Below, piece after piece: positions 33,155-43,233 of a stretch of 64,000 bases of DNA. The stretch is taken from NCBI GenBank assembly GCA_963667715.1, contig OY763926.1, positions 62,001-126,000 of the forward strand, given 5' to 3'. The translations under genes were made by a program, and so were the position numbers. Each line of letters starts with the position of its first letter. The stretch's first letter is position 1. A model generated the notes under the pieces. That model was not told the DNA's origin and searched no databases. It worked only from the letters and a program-made list of their open reading frames with translations. Source of the stretch: JAFGDI01 sp963667715 (GTDB lineage: Bacteria; Planctomycetota; Phycisphaerae; Sedimentisphaerales; SM23-30).

Positions 33155-35269
33155 TTAAGCATGCTGATAACTGACTTGGTTATGTGCCGCTGGCATTTCT
33201 ACGCAACCCAGACTAACAGCTCCCCTTTGCTCAATTTGTTCTGTTGTCAATATGATATTCTCATTACTGGTACTTCGACTGACAAAGATGGCTTTCCCAA
33301 TAACCTGTAATATATTGTCGGTGTCATTGTATCCTATTGATGTGCTGTCATATAAGATCCAGTCAAATTCTGACTGTAGCTTCCAGTTCATTGCTGATAT
33401 AGCCTGTGCCAGTTCAGCTGTGTCTGGACGGTTGTCCAGGTCAAGCTTCAATGTCGCTATATGATTGCTGCTTGTATGACAGATAAAATCTGAAATATTA
33501 TATTTACCGCTTACCATCAGGTCAGCGTAAATTGTTCTACCTGTCTCAAATGCCTTCGATAGCTTATCGTTTGCAGGATTAGTGCTTACGATCAACACTT
33601 TTCTGCCGGCCTGTGCCAGTAGATGTGCCAGATTGCAGGTCAAGACAGTCTTTCCACACTTTGACTCATTACCGGTTATTACCACGCTTTGCTTGGTGCG
33701 GCTAAACCGGCTTAGTAGTGCTGTACTGATCTCACGATATTGCTCTGCCTGACGACATTGCGGATATGTATGGACCAAATTGTATAGCATGTTTTCGCTG
33801 ATAGGATTTTCCAGATCGTACGAAGTGCCGCTTATACGGCCCAATACTTCGATATTCTTATTATGTGGTTGCTGTATATTATACGTTGACATATTCTGAT
33901 ACGGCATTGCATTGTAATTCATACCATAGTTGCCATACTGCATATTATTCATTGGTGCATACAGCATTTCATTAGCCATGTCATTGATTTTCATTTTCTC
34001 AAGTGACAATACCAGGACAAAGCTAAAGATCACGCCTATCAACAATACCGCTCCAGCTCTCTTGCGTGCTGACAAGCCAGCTGTACTTTCTGGTACATTA
34101 GCAGCGTTTACGATCACTACCGGATCACTGGTCAGCTTCTGCTTCAGCTTATACTGCTGGATCTCTGAATGAATATTATCGCGAGACTTTCTCGCATCTG
34201 CTAATTCTGAATTGTACTTATTTAGTCTGGTGTATACCGAACTGTTCTTTAGTGCATCGTTTTTACTGTTGATCAATGCTTCGTTGATAGATTCCTTTTC
34301 CTTATCTATCGCTGCCAGGGTCTCAATGCTTTGCTTCTGTAATGAGATAAGCAGAGTCTGGGCATGTCTTGCCATATTATCTTTGGCAATAGTTATCTTC
34401 TGGTTCAGCTTCTGCAGCTCACGATGGCCCGGTAAATATGTACGTGAGTATTCACGCTCTTTGTTTACCAGTTCATTGATCGCTTTAAGCTCTTCCTGCA
34501 AGCCTCTGTCTTCTCTGATACTCTTTAGCGGTATAGACATCGGATCCTGCAAGTCGTCCATAGTTATCTTCTGTAAAACTGCCAGCTGATTCTGTATGTC
34601 AACTTTCTGTGTTTCACATTTCTGTATCTTCGACTGAAGCTCATTGATAACCTTCACTGTGCTGTCATAGCTGGTCTCATTACCAATGATCATATTATCT
34701 TTACGGAATTGATCCAGCTCTTGTTCCTTCTGGGTAACCTTTGCTTCCAGCATAAGTATCTGGTCGGTTAACTGGTCAAGGATCATATTTGACTGAGCGT
34801 TCTTCATCACTGTTGAGGTTTCAACAAAAGCTGATGTCAAATTGTTAGCTATCGCGGACGCTGTTTCAGCTTTCTCGGATACACCTACAATATTGATCAC
34901 ATTGGCTGTTGCATCTGCTCGAAGCTTAGTGCGATCTCTCAGTGCCATCAGTTTCATAGGATTCATAACCATAGGGTCTGAATTGATCCTGGCCAGTGCC
35001 ATCTGAAATACGCGGTCAGACTTCAGCAGTTCTAGCTGTGAATTGAATGAACTGTTACCGCCTAACAGGGCACCAAGTGTTGATGTATTGCCACGCTCTG
35101 TTGACACAACTTTGACCTGTGCCGTCGCTTCATACTTAGGTGCGAATATTGTCACTGTACTTATTGCCATGGCACAGATGAATACCAAACAGCCTGCTAG
35201 TTGCCATTTCCTTCGCATTAGTGCGTCCAGTGGATTAAAGGCCGTGTGATTGTTGACATTGTAATTCAT
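33155..35269 (-). CDS. Wzz-type chain-length regulator fused to BY-kinase-like ATPase domain
   Basis: A 704-residue inner-membrane protein. The N-terminal Wzz part has a first membrane segment near residue 35 (LAGCLVFICAMAISTVTIFA), a long periplasmic coiled coil (about 165-390) and a second membrane segment near 410. The cytoplasmic ATPase has Walker A SKCGKT, but Walker A' reads KVLIVSTNPAN without the usual Asp, Walker B is WILYDS, and the C-terminal tyrosine cluster is missing. It probably regulates polymer length without being a normal tyrosine autokinase. I chose ATG 35269, which has GAGG six bases upstream, over 35281. It lies between the wza-like and wecA-like genes. Confidence 0.88.
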   Translation of the reverse strand: MNYNVNNHTAFNPLDALMRRKWQLAGCLVFICAMAISTVTIFAPKYEATAQVKVVSTERGNTSTLGALLGGNSSFNSQLELLKSDRVFQMALARINSDPMVMNPMKLMALRDRTKLRADATANVINIVGVSEKAETASAIANNLTSAFVETSTVMKNAQSNMILDQLTDQILMLEAKVTQKEQELDQFRKDNMIIGNETSYDSTVKVINELQSKIQKCETQKVDIQNQLAVLQKITMDDLQDPMSIPLKSIREDRGLQEELKAINELVNKEREYSRTYLPGHRELQKLNQKITIAKDNMARHAQTLLISLQKQSIETLAAIDKEKESINEALINSKNDALKNSSVYTRLNKYNSELADARKSRDNIHSEIQQYKLKQKLTSDPVVIVNAANVPESTAGLSARKRAGAVLLIGVIFSFVLVLSLEKMKINDMANEMLYAPMNNMQYGNYGMNYNAMPYQNMSTYNIQQPHNKNIEVLGRISGTSYDLENPISENMLYNLVHTYPQCRQAEQYREISTALLSRFSRTKQSVVITGNESKCGKTVLTCNLAHLLAQAGRKVLIVSTNPANDKLSKAFETGRTIYADLMVSGKYNISDFICHTSSNHIATLKLDLDNRPDTAELAQAISAMNWKLQSEFDWILYDSTSIGYNDTDNILQVIGKAIFVSRSTSNENIILTTEQIEQRGAVSLGCVEMPAAHNQVSYQHA

Positions 35270-35323
35270 TGTAAACCTCATATTGAAAAATCGTACTGAT
35301 TTATTATTGGACCTTCTTGTTTA

Positions 35324-36601
35324 TTACCTGTGTTCATATGTATAACGATCTGAACCTGGCCATCCCATGCCTTCAGCTGCGTCATATGTTGTATCTACAC
35401 CAACTCGTACGCCACCTGTGAATAGACCGAAGAAGTCACTCCAGAATTTCTTCCATGGATCAACTGGCATTATTAAGGTATCATTACAAGCTAACATGAT
35501 GTTCTCGTTCTCGCCTTTAATGACCTTATCGACATTAATGTGTATTTCTCTTTCAGTTCCGTCACTATTTCTGCGTAAAATTCTGCAATCCTTTATCTTC
35601 GCAATATTTGTAGGACCGCCCGCTACTGCCAATGCCTGCATCAGAGTAAATGGACGCCTGTATTGCCTTGAACCTCGCTGCATAAATTCACCTGAAAAAT
35701 ATACATATCCTTCACTTATTGGTAGTATTCGTACTACATCACCTGGACGTACTACTGGATTGATCTGGTCCAGGTTGCCCTCGCCCAATACTCTTGCCAG
35801 CGGTACCAGTTCTCTCTGGTATTGATTACTTCTATAATTACGATATTCTACGCTATTATCTGAGCTGCCAAGGTTGCTGAAATTCTTATACGCGCCTCTC
35901 ATGATCTCTACATAAGGTGAAACATTCGATGTCAGGCCGCCTGCTTCATTGATCGCTTCCAAAACTGGAACTGAATCATATTTTAGTGAAACTGGGCCTG
36001 GTTTCTTCACTTCGCCTAATACCAGTACCTTTTTGCTCTCAAATGAGTCAACGCTGACATCTACTCGAGGGTTCTTTATATAGTGAGATGCAAGTGTTGA
36101 TAGAAGTGCCTTCTGAACATCATCTACTGTCATGCCGCCAACTGTTATGTGGTTCAAAATCGGCAGGTAGATCAGGCCATTACGGTCTACTTCTACTTTC
36201 AGGACAGTTTCCTTATCCGGTTCCAGCAGCTGATCTATCTTCAGTAACAGTACATCGCCAGTACCAATATGATATTCTCTGGTGATTATATCATTGGTTG
36301 GTCTGTCGTGAACGATTGTACCGTATACAGCAGGATCGCTTACTGCTCTCGTCTGGCTCATTACACTGCTGTCGTATTTCGCAAAATGATAGCCGCTATT
36401 TGAACTTGACGGCTGCACTGCATGTGCTTGCGAACGAAACGTTCTGGATGAACGCATCTGAACATTATCCAGTGTGGATGGTTGAGACGCTATCTTGTAA
36501 CTGTTGGCCTGGGTGGTCGGAGACTTACAGCCACAGGTCAGCAATACAAAACCAGCTAAGGTTATTGTTGCTATCTTTCTCATTGTAAATTGTCTTTTCA
36601 T
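35324..36601 (-). CDS. Polysaccharide export outer-membrane lipoprotein, Wza-like
   Basis: A 425-residue exported lipoprotein (lipobox LLTCGC near residue 25). A Poly_export domain follows: YHIGTGDVLLLKIDQLLEPD and IYLPILNHITVGGMTVDDV, then SLBB-like segments around VLVLGEVKKPGPVSL and GYVYFSGEFMQRGSRQY. It forms the outer-membrane channel through which exopolysaccharide leaves. The start at 36601 has AAGGTG upstream; ATG 36583 is a shorter alternative. It heads the minus-strand EPS operon wza-wzz-wecA. The long gap upstream should contain the promoter, which I could not identify. Confidence 0.93.
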   Translation of the reverse strand: MKRQFTMRKIATITLAGFVLLTCGCKSPTTQANSYKIASQPSTLDNVQMRSSRTFRSQAHAVQPSSSNSGYHFAKYDSSVMSQTRAVSDPAVYGTIVHDRPTNDIITREYHIGTGDVLLLKIDQLLEPDKETVLKVEVDRNGLIYLPILNHITVGGMTVDDVQKALLSTLASHYIKNPRVDVSVDSFESKKVLVLGEVKKPGPVSLKYDSVPVLEAINEAGGLTSNVSPYVEIMRGAYKNFSNLGSSDNSVEYRNYRSNQYQRELVPLARVLGEGNLDQINPVVRPGDVVRILPISEGYVYFSGEFMQRGSRQYRRPFTLMQALAVAGGPTNIAKIKDCRILRRNSDGTEREIHINVDKVIKGENENIMLACNDTLIMPVDPWKKFWSDFFGLFTGGVRVGVDTTYDAAEGMGWPGSDRYTYEHR

Positions 36602-37194
36602 TTCAGCACCTTTTCAGCTATATATTAACTATATTCACTAAATTACCTCGTCTTCCAAGTTGCTTATCGTCGAGCACATGTACCCACATTAGGATAATTC
36701 AGTCTGTGACGGTTAGCAGGACTTTACTTAGTGTGACTGTCATGACAAAAAAACAGTATTATATAGCTTTAACTAATACTTATGGACGCTGATGCTATAT
36801 GTGGGGATTTAGTTAAGTGTCTTTTTGGTATGTGTTTATGTTGTTTTTTTGGGGCGTACGTGTTGTTTTTCTAGCTGCTGTAAAATCTTTAATTACGTGT
36901 CAGATATGAGGTAAGGCCAAATTATATTTTTTTTGTTTTTTTTTATAATATGCGTTTTTCGTCCTATAATGTGCTACATTTGCAGTACGATCTACTGTTA
37001 ATCCATGCCAGATATACCACTTATACGACCAGATTAGTATAATCCCAATGTTAATTTGGGTACTGTGTGCTAACATTAGCGAATGGTCCTATACTTTTGC
37101 TTGTAACGTATATTGGTAATACCCATTAAGAAATTGACTTTCATTATCCCTGCTATTACAATCATAAGTACATGATTTATAAGGTGATATACGT
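36602..37194. other. Divergent intergenic region (EPS operon / ferredoxin gene)
   Basis: This spacer of nearly 600 bases separates wza (-) from the ferredoxin gene (+) and must carry promoters for both. It is AT-rich with several T runs around 36840-36940, but I found no convincing promoter pair, palindrome or small gene. Regulated expression of the EPS operon is likely but not shown. Confidence 0.5.
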
Positions 37195-38028
37195 ATGAAT
37201 ATAAAATCCCATATTATTGTCTGCTCCTGTAGCGGCCCCCAAAATCTCAGTGAATCTCCCGTTGTTGCTGTCAGAGACCATTGTCTGTCATATACAGTAG
37301 ATGAAAGTCTGGAAACTGGCGTAATTGTTACACTCATTGAAGATCTCTGTCATTGGGCCGCTAAAGAGAAAGATAAACTCCATGAACTGCTCCAGCTTGA
37401 TGGTGACCTAACTGTTATTGCCTCCTGTTCACAGAGAGCTGTACTAAATCTATTCAGATATGCCGGGTTCGAACTAAAAAATGATGCTATAAATAGGTTT
37501 ATTAGTTATCGTGAGCATAACGAAGATGATATATGCACCGAAGTTGATACTATTGTAGGCCCTTCTTCGTCAATAACATGTTTAAATGATATTAAACTCG
37601 GATATAAACCTGCTAATATGGCCTGGTATCCCGTACTGGACTATGAACGCTGTACCGACTGCCGTCAGTGCGAAAATTTCTGCCTATTCGGCGTATATAA
37701 AAATGAAAATGGAAAGGTACTGGTCAATAAACCGGTTAAATGTAAACCTTATTGCCCGGCATGTTCTAAAATATGCCCATCTAGCGCGATCATTTTCCCT
37801 AAACATGAAAAGCCTGAGATCAACGGCTCTGTTATAAAGCTCGATTCTGAAACTGACTCTAAAACAATAAGCCAGATAAAGGGCAACGACTTAATGGGTT
37901 TTCTCAGAGGTCGTTCCAGTATCGCCGATAAAGCAGCCGAGCTTGATATCCCTACTGACCTTATAAATAGCCTGCCGCCAGATCAGTTAGCAAACATTAT
38001 AAATAAGAAGAAAGAACTCGAAGAGTAA
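37195..38028 (+). CDS. Ferredoxin-domain protein (two 4Fe-4S motifs)
   Basis: A 277-residue cytosolic protein. The N-terminal 140 residues form an unassigned alpha/beta domain that starts with CSCSGP and later has VIASCSQRAV. Residues of about 148-200 hold two ferredoxin motifs: CTDCRQCENFC (CxxCxxCxxxC, with the 4th C in the CLFG context) and CKPYCPACSKICP. The rest is a short helical tail. It precedes a radical SAM gene by 45 bases on the same strand, so the pair is likely an operon in which this protein feeds electrons to the radical SAM enzyme. Its own reaction is unknown. Confidence 0.85.
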   Translation: MNIKSHIIVCSCSGPQNLSESPVVAVRDHCLSYTVDESLETGVIVTLIEDLCHWAAKEKDKLHELLQLDGDLTVIASCSQRAVLNLFRYAGFELKNDAINRFISYREHNEDDICTEVDTIVGPSSSITCLNDIKLGYKPANMAWYPVLDYERCTDCRQCENFCLFGVYKNENGKVLVNKPVKCKPYCPACSKICPSSAIIFPKHEKPEINGSVIKLDSETDSKTISQIKGNDLMGFLRGRSSIADKAAELDIPTDLINSLPPDQLANIINKKKELEE

Positions 38029-38073
38029 GTATCGCTCTGTCCCCTTTACTTCTACTATTACCTGGACAATACA

Positions 38074-39645
38074 ATGACCTTACGACCAGAAATTATTCTT
38101 GTGGCCGACCGCACACTCAGTGCCAACTATTCCATTATCTTTGAAGGTATGTTTGGCACTATGCAAACGACTTATGTGCCTGAGTTTGTTATGAAATCTC
38201 TTATGGCTCCTAAAATGCCTACCGATAACCTTGGTCGTGCCATTGCCGTTCCCCTCGGACTCAGACGTGTGGAAGCTTCATTGTTAGCTGAGCTAAACCT
38301 GACTAAAGATAATATTGTTTGTGCCACTCCGGAAACTCTCCATTCGTTTATCGGTAGCTGGACGAAGCTGGTTATTGTCAGCAGCAGTGACCCGCTCGGC
38401 AGGGGAATGAGTAATTCTACCACCACCAGCTTCTGGCCCGGCAGACTCTATACCGAGTTCTGGACCGATAAAATGATGACCGCTCTGGCCGCAACCAAGA
38501 AAAAGAATAATTTCAAAGTCATGGTCGGTGGTGCTGGCAGCTGGCAATGGCATCAAGATACAGAAACCGCACATCGTCATGGCATTGACGCTATATGGGA
38601 AGGCTATTTCGAGCAGGGCGGCTCGGAATTTGTCTCGAACCTACTAAACGACACTATGCCTGCTGAACTGATAGAATCCTCAGGCATTGCACATGTTTCC
38701 AGTAATAACTGCGCTATTAATAAGGTAAGAGCCATCAATGGCCCATCTATGCTCGGTATTATCGAGCTTTCGCGAGGTTGCGGCAAAGCCTGTAACTTCT
38801 GTCCTATGTCCGATAAAAAAATGCAGCATCTATCTGTTGATATGATTTGCAGTGATATTGAAACCAATGTTTCTGCCGGATTTAAAAATGTCGTTAGCGG
38901 CAGTGAAGATTTCCTCCGTTATGGTGCTGATAGCTTCAAGCCAAACTTTGAAAAACTCTGTCAGCTGCTAAACTCTATGCGACAGATCCCTGGCAAAAAC
39001 TTCCTTCAGGTTGACCATGTCAATATTTCCTCCGTGCTCCAGTTTGATGATCATGAACTGAAAGAGCTTCGACAGTTGATGAACTGGGAGAGTCGCTGCG
39101 AATATCTCTGGGTGAATATGGGCGCAGAAACAGCCTCCGGCTCACTATTAAAAGCCAATTGTGCCGGCAAGGCTCTTCCTTTTGGCGTCGAAAACTGGGA
39201 TCAGATGATCATTGAAGCTGCCGACAAACTTATCCGCTGCGGGTTCTTCCCTGTTCTTAGTTTTGTGCTCGGCTTACCCGGCGAAACGCCAGACGATGTC
39301 AAAAAGACTCTCGACCTGGTTCGCGAACTTACTAAAAGACGATTGGTTATCTTCCCCATCTTCTTTGAACCTTCCGATCGGGAGTTCCGTAAAGTCGCTC
39401 CGCCTTTTGGGGTGGGTAATATGTCGCTGGACCATCTTGAACTTTACGCCGCCTGCTACGAACAAAATTTCAAAGAAGTTCCGCCTATGTTCTGGGATAA
39501 CCAGCGGGCAGGGGGCGTAAGTTTTGCCAAAAGACTTCTTGTCAGAACATTAGGGACAACCGAAGTCTTCAAATGGCGTGGTGCATTCAGAAAAATACGT
39601 AAAAGACTCAAAAACGAAGCCCTTGCCTCTAAGTCTTTATCGTAA
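38074..39645 (+). CDS. Radical SAM protein with B12-binding-like N-terminal region
   Basis: A 523-residue enzyme. Residues 1-210 form an alpha/beta region where cobalamin-binding domains usually lie, including VMVGGAGSWQW and HGIDAIWEGYFEQGG, as in B12-dependent radical SAM proteins. No DxHxxG cobalamin signature is seen, so cobalamin binding is uncertain. The radical SAM core begins IIELSRGCGKACNFCPMSDK with the CxxxCxxC cluster motif and later has LGLPGETPDDVKKTLD. The C-terminal 80 residues are of unknown function. The ferredoxin gene upstream is probably its partner. The substrate cannot be inferred; methylation or rearrangement are family options. Confidence 0.83.
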   Translation: MTLRPEIILVADRTLSANYSIIFEGMFGTMQTTYVPEFVMKSLMAPKMPTDNLGRAIAVPLGLRRVEASLLAELNLTKDNIVCATPETLHSFIGSWTKLVIVSSSDPLGRGMSNSTTTSFWPGRLYTEFWTDKMMTALAATKKKNNFKVMVGGAGSWQWHQDTETAHRHGIDAIWEGYFEQGGSEFVSNLLNDTMPAELIESSGIAHVSSNNCAINKVRAINGPSMLGIIELSRGCGKACNFCPMSDKKMQHLSVDMICSDIETNVSAGFKNVVSGSEDFLRYGADSFKPNFEKLCQLLNSMRQIPGKNFLQVDHVNISSVLQFDDHELKELRQLMNWESRCEYLWVNMGAETASGSLLKANCAGKALPFGVENWDQMIIEAADKLIRCGFFPVLSFVLGLPGETPDDVKKTLDLVRELTKRRLVIFPIFFEPSDREFRKVAPPFGVGNMSLDHLELYAACYEQNFKEVPPMFWDNQRAGGVSFAKRLLVRTLGTTEVFKWRGAFRKIRKRLKNEALASKSLS

Positions 39646-39925
39646 TAAATCAAACAGTTTCGAGCCCTAGCGAGAATCCATAGCTTGTTTCTTGTTACTT
39701 ATTACTTGTTACTAAACAATTTAAGTTGCTATTAACTTTAGTGCCAGAGCACACATTGTGAACGCTTACAAAAAAAGATATTGAAATCCATGCGGTAACA
39801 GCCGTTATTTTCAAATTCTTTCTATTTAATTCAGGAAATACCCCCATTTTTCTGTACAATATACTGTTTAATTAATAATACAAACTGGCTCAGGTCAGAT
39901 TGAGTTACTATACACAGGAAATAAT

Positions 39926-41206
39926 ATGTCAAAAATTGCAGCAATAAAAGGTACCAGGGATTTTTATCCTGAGATTATGGCTGTTCGCAACTGGATCGTC
40001 GACGGCTGGAAGAATGCATCTATTAGAAATGGCTTTGTAGAATATGATTGCCCGATCTTCGAATATCTCGAATTATACACTCGCAAAAGTGGCGATGAGA
40101 TCGTTAGCCAACTATTTTCTATGACCGACCGCGGCGGTCGCGACCTGGCGATCCGTCCCGAGATTACTCCATCTCTGGCTCGCATGGTCAATCAACAGAT
40201 AAACTCTCTACCACGTCCGATAAAGTGGTTCTCTGTGCCTCGTCTCTGCCGCGCTGAAAAACCGCAAAAAGGACGCTTACGTGAGTTCTTCCAGTGGAAC
40301 TGCGATATTGTCGGTTCCGACTCTATCCTCGCCGATGCCGAATCTATCTATACTGCCGTTGATTATCTCCGTGGCCTAGGACTGACTGCTGAAGATATTG
40401 TCGCCCGTATATCTAGCCGTTCAATGCTGGCCGAGATTCTTAAATCTATGGGCTTTGCTGACGAACAGCTAAACACCGTCTACTCGCTTCTCGATAAAAT
40501 GCCGAAAGTATCTCCTGACGCGTTTAAAGAGATGGCAACAGAACAGATCACAGACCCGTCTCTGCGTGAACAGATGCTAAAGCTTCCTGTCGTCAAAACC
40601 CTTGACGATGTAGAGGCCCTTGCCGCTAGTGAACCGGCAAAAGCTGCTGTTGCCGAGCTGTGTGAGCTGTTCGATATTCTTTCTGCCATGGGTATCGGCG
40701 ACTATTGCAAGTTTGATATACAGATCGTGCGTGGCCTTGCTTATTACACTGGCCCGGTTTTCGAAATATTCGATCGTAAAGAATCGCTGCGTGCGGTTTG
40801 TGGTGGCGGCCGTTATGATAGCCTGCTCACTATTCTCGGTGGCCCACAGGTTCCTGCTACCGGCTTTGGTATGGGCGATGTCGTTCTCGAAATTCTTCTC
40901 AGAGAAAAAGGCAAGCTCCCTGAACTCTCCGGCTCTATCGATTATTTTGTTATTGATGCTGGCAAAGAAATGTTCGATCGTGCCCTTAAGCTTGTCTGCG
41001 AGATCCGCAGTCATGGCCGTTCTGCTTCCTTTAGCTATAAACGCCAGAACCTCGGCAAACAATTCAAAACTGCCGACGCTCAAAAGGCGGCCTTCGCTGT
41101 TATTGTTGGCGAAGAAACAGTTGAAAACAATGAGATTACTGTCAAAGAGTTAGCCACCGGCCAGCAGCAGAAAATATCTGTTACAGATTTCCTCAGCTCG
41201 CTATAA
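39926..41206 (+). CDS. hisS: Histidine--tRNA ligase
   Basis: A 426-residue class II aminoacyl-tRNA synthetase, dimeric and cytosolic. It opens with the HisRS signature KGTRDFYPE. Motif 2 is near FFQWNCDIVG after PRLCRAEKPQKGRLRE, the histidine-binding motif is RGLAYYTGPVFEI, and motif 3 lies near GGGRYDSL. The C-terminal anticodon-binding domain (from about 335) is present. AGGAAATAAT precedes the ATG. It is monocistronic, with a terminator immediately after. Confidence 0.97.
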   Translation: MSKIAAIKGTRDFYPEIMAVRNWIVDGWKNASIRNGFVEYDCPIFEYLELYTRKSGDEIVSQLFSMTDRGGRDLAIRPEITPSLARMVNQQINSLPRPIKWFSVPRLCRAEKPQKGRLREFFQWNCDIVGSDSILADAESIYTAVDYLRGLGLTAEDIVARISSRSMLAEILKSMGFADEQLNTVYSLLDKMPKVSPDAFKEMATEQITDPSLREQMLKLPVVKTLDDVEALAASEPAKAAVAELCELFDILSAMGIGDYCKFDIQIVRGLAYYTGPVFEIFDRKESLRAVCGGGRYDSLLTILGGPQVPATGFGMGDVVLEILLREKGKLPELSGSIDYFVIDAGKEMFDRALKLVCEIRSHGRSASFSYKRQNLGKQFKTADAQKAAFAVIVGEETVENNEITVKELATGQQQKISVTDFLSSL

Positions 41207-41230
41207 CCTCGATCAGTAAAAATAAAATAA

Positions 41231-41271
41231 AAAAGAGCAGATGTCCATTGACACTCTGCTCTTCTTTTTTG
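41231..41271. terminator. Bidirectional terminator between hisS and the MCP gene
   Basis: AAGAGCAGATGT pairs with ACACTCTGCTCTT (one mismatch) with A-rich and T-rich flanks. Confidence 0.85.
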
Positions 41272-41310
41272 GTTACAAAATTATAATCACCATCTGTCTG
41301 TATGCCTTGT

Positions 41311-43233
41311 TTACATAAATGCACTTTCCAGTTCGATAAGCTCCTGGCTCTTGTTAGCGATCTGATGAAAGCTTGTGTCGCTTATTGAAAACTTTGCTTT
41401 ATGGGAATAGTTTGTTTGTTGTTCTTTGCCAGTAATAAGTAATACCAACTTATTAATTACATTTCCCATTTCTTCTGCCTGACATGACAGCTCTTCAGCA
41501 GCTGATGCACTTTCTTCTGCACTGGCAGCATTGGATTGTGTTACTTTATCTATTGATGACATAGTTGAGCTGATCTGAGTAATGTGATGACTTTCATCCT
41601 GACTCGCAGCGTTGATCTTTTTTATCAGTTCTGCTACTTGTTGAATTGTCCCGGTTATCTCGTTAAGATTCTCGTCCACTTCCTGGCTTATCTTTACTCC
41701 GTTTTGTGAATTGCTGACGGATTCCTCGATCATTGTTGATGTGTTTCTGGCTGCTTCCGCTGAACGCATTGCCAGATTTCTTACTTCCTCGGCAACTACC
41801 GCAAATCCTTTACCTGCCTCACCGGCTCGTGCCGCTTCTACCGCAGCATTAAGTGCAAGTAAGTTTGTTTGAAATGCAATTTCATCGATCACTTTGATGA
41901 TCTTCGATGTCTCTTCCGCTGAGCCTTGGATCTCATTGATCGCTTGATTCATTTTATGCATCGACTGGGTGCCGCTTTCGGCGACTCGTGCTGCCTTTGA
42001 TGCCAGCTCACTGGCTTCACTGCTATTCTGGGCATTATCCTGTATCATACTCGACATTTCATGCACACTTGCTGATGTTTCTTCCAGCCCGCCTGCCTGC
42101 TCGGTCGCACCTTGTGCCAGTACTTGCGATGAACTTGCAACTTGTCCAGATGCATCCTGTACCTGCTCTGAGTTCTTGCTAAGTTCTGCTATGATCTTAT
42201 TGATAGGTTTTGTTATACTCATACTTAGTATTGTACCTATTGCCATCGCAGCGATAAATGTCAGTGCAATTGACCCTATTATGATATTTGCTGTACTCTT
42301 GGTAAGTGCTGCTGCATATTCACCTTTTGTATTTGCAATTTCAGTTTCATATTTTACTATTTCTTCTAGTTGCTTCTCTGCCGCGATTTGCTTCTCAACA
42401 CTTTTTACCAGCAATGTATGGTTCATTTCTGTTTCAATGTCTGCTGCTTTATCAACTTCTGCCTCCAGAGTGGTTATGTTACTGATTATTTGGCTTGCAA
42501 ATTCTTTTAGCTCTTTTACCTTCTCATGTGCCTTGTCCTTTTCATCTGCCACATTTAGTTCTTTTGCAGCCTTTATGATTTCATGAAATTGCTTATGATT
42601 TGTTTTGGTCGACTCAATACAGCCATTGATCACGTCGTTCTTCGTTTGTGTACTAGCTAGCCATTTACCAAAACTACAACTATCGTCTGATGTACCACCT
42701 TCATATTCAATATTATATTCTATCAATCCATCAAGCTTCAAGATAGCATTATAATGATCACCCTTAAATACTGCGATATCCTTAGCCAGCTCTATCGGAT
42801 TACCAAGGTCAATATCGTGCAGTGTTCTTCGATACCCTTCAAACTCATCACTTATTTCTTTCCAGCTTTTGACAATTGATGTGAAGTTGTTAAACATCTC
42901 CTCTTCTTTATTGCCCGCAGTTATTGTCTTCTTGTATTCATCAAGATACGTACCGTAGTTCTTCCTGCATTTAGCAATATCGTCGAAGAGCCTATTGTAT
43001 TCCTGCTCGCTTATATTCAATGAAAGAAGTGTTCTTTGTGTTACCAGTATCTTTTCCAGCTCAGTCTTTACACCAAGAATATTTGTTACCGCTGGTATAA
43101 CTTCATTCGTAAGATGTGTTGTTTCATCTGCTACCTGTTGCATAGAAGCTATACTTATCGCTCCTACCACAACTGTCATAAGCGATGTTACCGCAAATCC
43201 ACATAGCAGCTTTTTCGTTAATGATATCTTCAT
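41311..43233 (-). CDS. Methyl-accepting chemotaxis protein with CZB-like residues in the sensor region
   Basis: A 640-residue chemoreceptor with a first membrane segment at about 10-30, a second at about 316-338, a HAMP-like stretch, and a cytoplasmic signalling hairpin with IAFQTNLLALNAAVEAARAG. The extracytoplasmic region between the membrane segments (31-315) contains H160, C186 in CSFGKWL, and NHKQFH with H213 and H217. That His-Cys-His-His order and the CxxGKWL text are what chemoreceptor zinc-binding (CZB) domains show, but those are usually cytoplasmic. The C-terminus has no CheR-tethering pentapeptide. No che genes are adjacent. A zinc- or hypochlorite-sensing role is inference. Confidence 0.9.
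   Translation of the reverse strand: MKISLTKKLLCGFAVTSLMTVVVGAISIASMQQVADETTHLTNEVIPAVTNILGVKTELEKILVTQRTLLSLNISEQEYNRLFDDIAKCRKNYGTYLDEYKKTITAGNKEEEMFNNFTSIVKSWKEISDEFEGYRRTLHDIDLGNPIELAKDIAVFKGDHYNAILKLDGLIEYNIEYEGGTSDDSCSFGKWLASTQTKNDVINGCIESTKTNHKQFHEIIKAAKELNVADEKDKAHEKVKELKEFASQIISNITTLEAEVDKAADIETEMNHTLLVKSVEKQIAAEKQLEEIVKYETEIANTKGEYAAALTKSTANIIIGSIALTFIAAMAIGTILSMSITKPINKIIAELSKNSEQVQDASGQVASSSQVLAQGATEQAGGLEETSASVHEMSSMIQDNAQNSSEASELASKAARVAESGTQSMHKMNQAINEIQGSAEETSKIIKVIDEIAFQTNLLALNAAVEAARAGEAGKGFAVVAEEVRNLAMRSAEAARNTSTMIEESVSNSQNGVKISQEVDENLNEITGTIQQVAELIKKINAASQDESHHITQISSTMSSIDKVTQSNAASAEESASAAEELSCQAEEMGNVINKLVLLITGKEQQTNYSHKAKFSISDTSFHQIANKSQELIELESAFM

Noticed and set aside
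36840..36960. T runs as terminators in the wza-ferredoxin spacer
   Set aside because: No stem precedes them, and both flanking genes are divergent, so no transcript should end there.
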